Of a stretch of DNA of 12,067 bases, positions 8,424-12,067 are shown one piece after another. The number at the start of each line of letters is the position of its first letter. Position 1 is the first letter of the stretch. The notes beneath the pieces were generated by a model. That model was not told the origin of the DNA. It made no database searches and saw only the letters and a list, made by a program, of their open reading frames with translations. Source of the DNA: Caulobacteraceae bacterium (lineage in GTDB: Bacteria; Pseudomonadota; Alphaproteobacteria; Caulobacterales; Caulobacteraceae); assembly GCA_004144935.1 (NCBI GenBank), contig SDZP01000071.1, positions 1 through 12,067 of the forward strand. The letters run 5' to 3'. The position numbers were made by a program, and so were the translations under genes.

Positions 8424-8978
8424 CTAGTCGATCTTGAGGTTGGTCGCCGAGGTCTTGCCGCTGCGACGATCCTGCTCGAGGTCGTAGGAGACGGCCTGGC
8501 CTTCGTTGAGGCCACGCAGGCCGGCCTGTTCGACCGCCGAGATGTGGACGAACACGTCGCCGCCACCGTCGTTCGGCTGGATGAAGCCGAAGCCCTTGGT
8601 GCCGTTGAACCACTTCACCACGCCCGAACCCGGACCGGCCGGATCGCGCGAGGCGCCGCCGCCGCCACCGCCGGCGCGGGGGCCGTCGAAGGAGCGCGGG
8701 GGACGATCGAACGACCGCTGCGGGCGGTCGAAGCCGCCACGGTCGCCGCCGCTGGGGGGCGGGCCGCTGCCGGTGACAACCAGTTGGCCGGCGGACAGCT
8801 TGCCGGAGCGGCGGTCCTGTTCCAGCTCGTAGTTGACCTGATCGCCGTCGTTCAGGCCGTGCAGGCCCGCTTGCTCGACTGCCGAGATGTGGACGAAGAC
8901 ATCGCTGCCCCCGTCATCGGGTTGGATGAAGCCAAAACCCTTGGCTCCGTTGAACCATTTGACCGTACCGCGCGCCAT
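8424..8978 (-). CDS. Double cold-shock-domain protein
   Basis: 184 residues with two cold-shock domains that bind single-stranded RNA/DNA and act as RNA chaperones. Domain 1 spans about 3-68 (RNP1 KGFGFI 13-18, RNP2 VFVHI 27-31). Domain 2 spans about 119-183 (KGFGFI 128-133, VFVHI 142-146). The linker (70-118) is Gly/Pro/Arg-rich and contains three heptads, FDRPQRS, FDRPPRS and FDGPRAG (83-103), then six glycines. Two-domain proteins of this kind, CspC and CspD, are known in Caulobacter and are linked to stationary phase, unlike the single-domain cold-induced ones. The two domains differ at many third codon positions, so the duplication is old. AGGA sits seven bases before the ATG. A structured leader lies upstream and a terminator follows. 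Confidence 0.95.
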   Translation of the reverse strand: MARGTVKWFNGAKGFGFIQPDDGGSDVFVHISAVEQAGLHGLNDGDQVNYELEQDRRSGKLSAGQLVVTGSGPPPSGGDRGGFDRPQRSFDRPPRSFDGPRAGGGGGGASRDPAGPGSGVVKWFNGTKGFGFIQPNDGGGDVFVHISAVEQAGLRGLNEGQAVSYDLEQDRRSGKTSATNLKID

Positions 8979-9002
8979 GTAGTCGTCCTAGTAGAGTAGT
9001 GA

Positions 9003-9040
9003 CCGCCAGATGGCGGCCCAGAATTCCGCCACGATGGCGG
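9003..9040 (-). repeat. Two tandem CCGCCA hairpins in the cold-shock gene leader
   Basis: Two near-identical hairpins lie in the leader: CCGCCAGATGGCGG (9003-9016) and CCGCCACGATGGCGG (9026-9040), each with six-base arms and a two- or three-base loop. The nearer one ends about 24 bases before the start codon. They would be formed in the mRNA if transcription starts near 9046. Confidence 0.7.
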
Positions 9041-9052
9041 CATCGACCGGTG

Positions 9053-9060
9053 GATTTAGC
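9053..9060 (-). promoter_or_regulatory. Candidate -10 element of the cold-shock gene promoter
   Basis: On the minus strand GCTAAATC (9060-9053) matches the GCTANAWC consensus described for housekeeping promoters of Caulobacter. No convincing TTGACG -35 is found at the usual distance. Transcription from here would give a leader of about 68 bases that includes both hairpins. Confidence 0.4.
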
Positions 9061-9145
9061 CGCATAGTGGGCAGAGCGCTAGATGCAACCGCGCCGTTCG
9101 GGCGAACGACGTTTGAAGTTTTTCACGTCCCGCCTTGAGCTATCT

Positions 9146-9188
9146 CCCTTCCGCCCTAGGAGGCTGGGCGCCGGATGTGGCGGAAGGG
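9146..9188. repeat. 10-bp perfect inverted repeat between the SRPBCC and cold-shock genes
   Basis: CCCTTCCGCC (9146-9155) and GGCGGAAGGG (9179-9188) are perfectly complementary with a 23-base centre that itself holds CCTAGG and GGCGCC palindromes. It starts 13 bases after the end of the minus-strand SRPBCC gene. No T-tract follows on either strand, so it is at best a weak terminator. Confidence 0.6.
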
Positions 9189-9200
9189 TGGCAGGCGACT

Positions 9201-9734
9201 TCACTTTTCGGCGGCGGCCTTGAGGTCGGCGAGGCCCTTTTCGAAGTCCCTGCCCACCGTCTTGTCCATGCCCATCAGGGTGTCCATGATCTTGAACATC
9301 AGCGGTGACTTGCCGCTCATCGCCCAGGTCACCTTGGTCCCTTCGCCGACCGGTTCGAGCTCGAATGTGGCGGTGTTGCTGGCCGGGAAGGGCTTGGTGA
9401 AGTCGAGCGCGATGACCACCCGGCGGTCAGGGTCCGCCTGTCGGATCCTCATCGTGCCGCTGCCTGCCTTCTTGCCTTCCCAGCCGTAGGTTCCGCCCAG
9501 GCCGGCGGCCGGCTCGCCGTAGGTCCGCTTCATGTCGGCGTCCAGCTTCTCGAACGGCGACCAGGCCGACCATTGGCGGAAGTCCTGGATCAGGGCGTAG
9601 ACCTTGGCCTGCGGGGCATCGATGGTTGTGCTGCGCTGGATGATGAAGCTGTCCGGCTTGGTCGAGGCGAAGGCCACGATGCCGATGACGGCGACGACGA
9701 CGAGGCCGAGGATTATGAGGATGATCTTGAGCAT
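9201..9734 (-). CDS. Membrane-anchored SRPBCC (polyketide cyclase-like) protein
   Basis: 177 residues. Residues 3-23 are a single uncleaved-looking hydrophobic helix, placing the rest probably outside the cytoplasmic membrane or anchored to it. The domain that follows has SRPBCC features: a first strand with TTIDAPQAKVYALIQDFRQWSAWSPF (about 36-61), GGTYGWEG near 79-86, a strand set around TATFELEPVGEGTKVTWAMSG, and the closing helix GRDFEKGLADLK. This is the bacterial polyketide_cyc2-type group with an N-terminal helix; it binds a hydrophobic ligand that is not known. It is the second gene after the VOC protein (34-base gap) and shares only fold with the AHSA1-type protein at 1614-2081. Confidence 0.9.
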   Translation of the reverse strand: MLKIILIILGLVVVAVIGIVAFASTKPDSFIIQRSTTIDAPQAKVYALIQDFRQWSAWSPFEKLDADMKRTYGEPAAGLGGTYGWEGKKAGSGTMRIRQADPDRRVVIALDFTKPFPASNTATFELEPVGEGTKVTWAMSGKSPLMFKIMDTLMGMDKTVGRDFEKGLADLKAAAEK

Positions 9735-9768
9735 GGCTGTGGTCCCATTTTCTCGATGAAACAGGCGC

Positions 9769-10197
9769 TTAGGCGCCCTTGCTGCCGCTTTCGTTGAACG
9801 CCCACTGCACGCCGAAGGGGTCGGTCACCGTGCCCCATTTGTCGCCCCAGAACATCAGTTGCACCGGCATGGTGGGGGCGCAGCCGGCCTGGACGGCGCG
9901 ATCGAACCACGCCTGCGCGTCGTCGACCAGTAGTTGCATGATCAGGCAGCTCAGCGGCGCGGCCGGGTGGCCATGCTCGGGGAAAGGATCGTTCAGCATG
10001 ATCGAGCCGCCGTTGACGGTCAGCTGGGCGTGCATCACCCGTTTGCCGTCCTCGGTCGGCCTGACGCCAACCTCCTGCGCCGCGAAGGCCTGTTTGTAGA
10101 AGGCGATAGCCTCGGTGGCCCGCTCGACGACGATGTAGGGGATGACGCCGGGCTCGAGGCCTGCGCTGGCGTTGGCCTGGGTGAGGGGGTCGGTCAT
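9769..10197 (-). CDS. VOC-superfamily (PhnB/glyoxalase-like) protein
   Basis: 142 residues from ATG 10195-10197; GGGAG lies six bases ahead and decides this start over in-frame upstream codons reaching 10290. The VOC fold is shown by two beta-alpha-beta-beta-beta modules: IPYIVVERATEAIAFYKQAF (19-38) with GGSIMLND (63-70), and the second module with the helix DDAQAWFDRAVQAG (92-105). The closing strand FWGDKWGTVTDPFGVQWAF (116-134) is characteristic of the PhnB-like subgroup. VOC proteins include glyoxalases, dioxygenases and drug-binding resistance proteins; no specific substrate can be assigned, and the usual metal ligands are not obvious. It is first in an operon with the SRPBCC gene. Confidence 0.9.
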   Translation of the reverse strand: MTDPLTQANASAGLEPGVIPYIVVERATEAIAFYKQAFAAQEVGVRPTEDGKRVMHAQLTVNGGSIMLNDPFPEHGHPAAPLSCLIMQLLVDDAQAWFDRAVQAGCAPTMPVQLMFWGDKWGTVTDPFGVQWAFNESGSKGA

Positions 10198-10512
10198 CAA
10201 GGTCTCCCATGGAAAACCTGAGGACGGCCGGGCGACCGGGAATCCGACAGCAGCCCGGATTTCTGACGATGGGAGGCGGAGCCTCGGCAAGCCATAGGGA
10301 TTTCATAGGGCTGGGATCTGGTTAGCAGGGGTCCTCCGGAGTGATCGCATGGGTGCAGGCGGAATCCCGGGGGAGAAAGACCTGGAAGCGAACGGTGCGG
10401 TCGCCGGGCCGCCCTGATTGAAGCGACCAGCCTCGCCGACGGACAACGGCGAACGAAGGCGAGGGGCGCACGTTAGGTCCTGTGAGCAGCGGTTGCTCTT
10501 CGGGAGCGACGG
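10198..10512. other. Intergenic region with repeated CATAGGG elements between divergent genes
   Basis: These 315 bases separate the VOC gene (minus) from the DUF2254 gene (plus). No credible gene is seen. CATAGGG occurs twice, at 10293-10299 and 10304-10310, one helical turn apart. The first copy is part of AGCCATAGGG (10290-10299), identical to ten bases of the ArsR operator at 2445-2454. Divergent promoters must lie here but none is close to consensus. Confidence 0.5.
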
Positions 10513-11763
10513 ATGCCGAAATGGCTTTTTGCACTGGCGCAGATCGGTCAGCAGCTGTGGCTGAGGGTGGCCCTCTACAGCCTGACTGGCGTGGTCACCG
10601 CGTTGCTAGCCGCCGTGCTGGCCCCCTGGGTGCCGGAAGACTTCGCCCTCAACCTCGGCACCGGGGCCGTGGACCAGGTGCTCGGCATTCTGGCCAGCAG
10701 CATGCTGACGGTCGCGACCTTTTCGCTGGCCGTCTTCGTCAGCGCCTACACGGCCATTTCCAACGCCGCGACCCCGCGGGCCGCGGCGCTGCTGGTGTCC
10801 GACGGCCGCGGCCATGGCGCCCTGGCGACCTTCGTCGGCGCCTTCATGTACGCCATCGTCGGCATTTTCGCCCTCCAGACCGGCTATTACGGCGAGCAGG
10901 GGCGAGTGATCGTCTTCTTTGTCACCATGGGTGTCCTGGCGGCCGTGCTGGTGGCGCTGCTGCGATGGATCGATCAGCTTTCCCGGCTGGGCCGGGTCGA
11001 CGAGGCGATCGACCGGGTGGCGAAGACAGCGCTCGCGGCCTTCCAGAGCCCCTTGGCCGGCCGCGGCTCGTCGCCGAGCGAGGCGGAGGCCGGGCCCAGC
11101 CTGCCGGCCAGGGCCGGGAAGATCGGCTATGTGCTGAACATCGACATCGACAAGCTCCAGAGCCTAGCCGGCGAAATGGACGTCACTGTCTTCATCGAGG
11201 CCCTGCCCGGGGCCTTCGTCCATGAGGCGCAACCGGTGCTGCGCTACGCGGGCCGGGCCAATCTCGGCGGCGAGGACATCGGGCGCCTGCGGGCCTGCTG
11301 GGTGATTGGCGACCGGCGCACCTTCGACCAGGACCCGCGGTTCGGGATGGTCGTCCTCGGCGAGATCGCGGCCAAGGCCCTCTCCCCCGGCATCAATGAC
11401 CCCGGGACCGCCCTCGACGTGGTGTCCACGGCGGTTCGGCTGCTGAGCCACTGGGTGCGGACTCCGGCCGACGCCGCCGCCGACTACTCGCATCTGCGGT
11501 TTCGGGCCTTGTCGGCGGACGACCTGCTGCAAGACGTCTTCACCCCCATCGCCCAGTACGGCGCCAGCAACATGATCGTGGCGGCCCGGTTGCAGACCGC
11601 CTTTGGCGCGCTCATGCAGCTTGAGGACCCTGAGATGACCGCCGCGGCGCAGGGGAATGCGCAGCTGGCGCTGAAGCGGGCGATGGGCGAGTTGACCCTG
11701 GAGGAAGACCGCGACCGGGTGCGCCGGGTGGCGGGTTCATTTGCCGGGCTGTCGGGCGGGTAG
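10513..11763 (+). CDS. DUF2254 integral membrane protein
   Basis: 416 residues. Four membrane helices are visible, about 17-39, 55-79, 103-123 and 131-152, followed by a soluble C-terminal half. Family hallmarks are RTFDQDPRFGMVVLGEIAAKALSPGINDPGTA (269-300), which includes the invariant ALSPGINDP segment, and the FVSAYTAISNAATPR loop after helix 2. DUF2254 proteins are inner-membrane proteins of unknown function in many Proteobacteria and Actinobacteria. GGGAG at 10502-10506, six bases before the ATG, fixes the start. A Ser/Ala/Pro-rich insert (183-200) separates two parts of the cytoplasmic region. It appears to be a single-gene unit, and its stop is seven bases from that of the convergent sigma factor gene. 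Confidence 0.92.
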   Translation: MPKWLFALAQIGQQLWLRVALYSLTGVVTALLAAVLAPWVPEDFALNLGTGAVDQVLGILASSMLTVATFSLAVFVSAYTAISNAATPRAAALLVSDGRGHGALATFVGAFMYAIVGIFALQTGYYGEQGRVIVFFVTMGVLAAVLVALLRWIDQLSRLGRVDEAIDRVAKTALAAFQSPLAGRGSSPSEAEAGPSLPARAGKIGYVLNIDIDKLQSLAGEMDVTVFIEALPGAFVHEAQPVLRYAGRANLGGEDIGRLRACWVIGDRRTFDQDPRFGMVVLGEIAAKALSPGINDPGTALDVVSTAVRLLSHWVRTPADAAADYSHLRFRALSADDLLQDVFTPIAQYGASNMIVAARLQTAFGALMQLEDPEMTAAAQGNAQLALKRAMGELTLEEDRDRVRRVAGSFAGLSGG

Positions 11764-11770
11764 GGCCCGA

Positions 11771-12067
11771 TCACCCCGCCAGCAGGCTGTCGATTTGCCG
11801 GCGGATATGCGTCGCCTCGGCCAGGCTGCCCGCCAGGCCGATGGCGCGATCGAAGGCCTCCCGGGCCTCAGCCTTGCGGTCCAGCTGGGTGAGCAGCCAG
11901 CCGCGCAGGCCATGGAAGTGGAAGTAGCCGGAGAGGCGGTCGGCCAGGGGATCGACCAGGGCCAGGGCGGCCTGCGGGCCTGCCGTCCGGGCGACGGCGA
12001 CGGCGCGGTTGAGGGTCACCACGGGGGAGGGCGTCAGGCGCTCCAGGCTGGCGTAGAGGGCGTCGAT
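11771..12067 (-). CDS. C-terminal part of an ECF sigma factor with TPR-like extension (5' end outside)
   Basis: The 98 visible codons are open to the right edge. They read IDALYASLERLTPSPVVTLNRAVAVA, then AALALVDPLADRLSGYFHFHGLRGWLLTQLDRKAEAREAFDRAIGLAG and a closing helix. This is the signature C-terminal extension of the ECF42-type RNA polymerase sigma factors (Sigma70_r2/r4 domains plus DUF6596-type helical repeats), where SPVV-LNRAVAVA is highly conserved. The sigma domains themselves lie outside the window. These sigma factors lack a classical anti-sigma factor, and their genes usually lie beside DGPF/YCII-type proteins. It is convergent with the DUF2254 gene. Confidence 0.85.
   Translation of the reverse strand: MDALYASLERLTPSPVVTLNRAVAVARTAGPQAALALVDPLADRLSGYFHFHGLRGWLLTQLDRKAEAREAFDRAIGLAGSLAEATHIRRQIDSLLAG

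Noticed and set aside
8016..8999. 327-codon plus-strand open frame across the GNAT and cold-shock genes
   Set aside because: It is antisense to two well-supported genes, and its internal repetition only mirrors the two cold-shock domains.
10322..10534. 70-codon minus-strand frame in the VOC-DUF2254 intergenic region
   Set aside because: No ribosome binding site, no recognisable protein character, and it overlaps the start of the DUF2254 gene.

Overview
This is a GC-rich, gene-dense chromosomal segment that looks alphaproteobacterial, most likely from the Caulobacterales (Caulobacter, Phenylobacterium or Brevundimonas). That placement is an inference. It rests on the character of the Lon sequence and the lon-hup-tRNA-Val order, a cold-shock protein with two cold-shock domains (the CspC/CspD layout known from Caulobacter), and a GCTANAWC-type -10 element upstream of that gene. 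I see no insertion sequence, prophage gene, CRISPR array, rRNA or replication origin.

Layout. Bases 3-1610 hold two plus-strand genes: the 3' part of a glycosyltransferase-like protein (5' end off the window) and a small exported protein of unknown function. Converging on them from the minus strand is an ArsR regulator-AHSA1/SRPBCC pair (1614-2424) with a clear palindromic operator. Then come a small two-helix membrane protein (2568-2777), the conserved block lon (2988-5387) and hup (5555-5830), and a tRNA-Val(UAC) (5873-5946). Lon has a candidate heat-shock promoter and a strong terminator. The hup promoter's -35 box overlaps the T-tract of that terminator.

Downstream of the tRNA the content is accessory. 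A two-gene unit encodes a DUF1295 membrane protein and a SAM methyltransferase close to plant coclaurine N-methyltransferases and to cyclopropane-fatty-acid synthases (5991-7821). It is followed on the minus strand by a GNAT acetyltransferase and a double cold-shock-domain protein whose leader carries two hairpins. Next is a minus-strand VOC protein-SRPBCC pair (9201-10197). The window ends with a plus-strand DUF2254 membrane protein (10513-11763) and the 3' end of a minus-strand ECF sigma factor with a TPR-like C-terminus.

How parts may work together. Lon and HU are housekeeping proteostasis and nucleoid functions. The ArsR-SRPBCC and VOC-SRPBCC operons are small stress or detoxification-type units. 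They share an exact 10-base upstream element (AGCCATAGGG), so one ArsR protein might control both; this is inference. The DUF1295-methyltransferase pair is the most plausible poorly described biochemistry here, perhaps lipid or amine methylation coupled to a reduction. I do not see a large novel system in this window.
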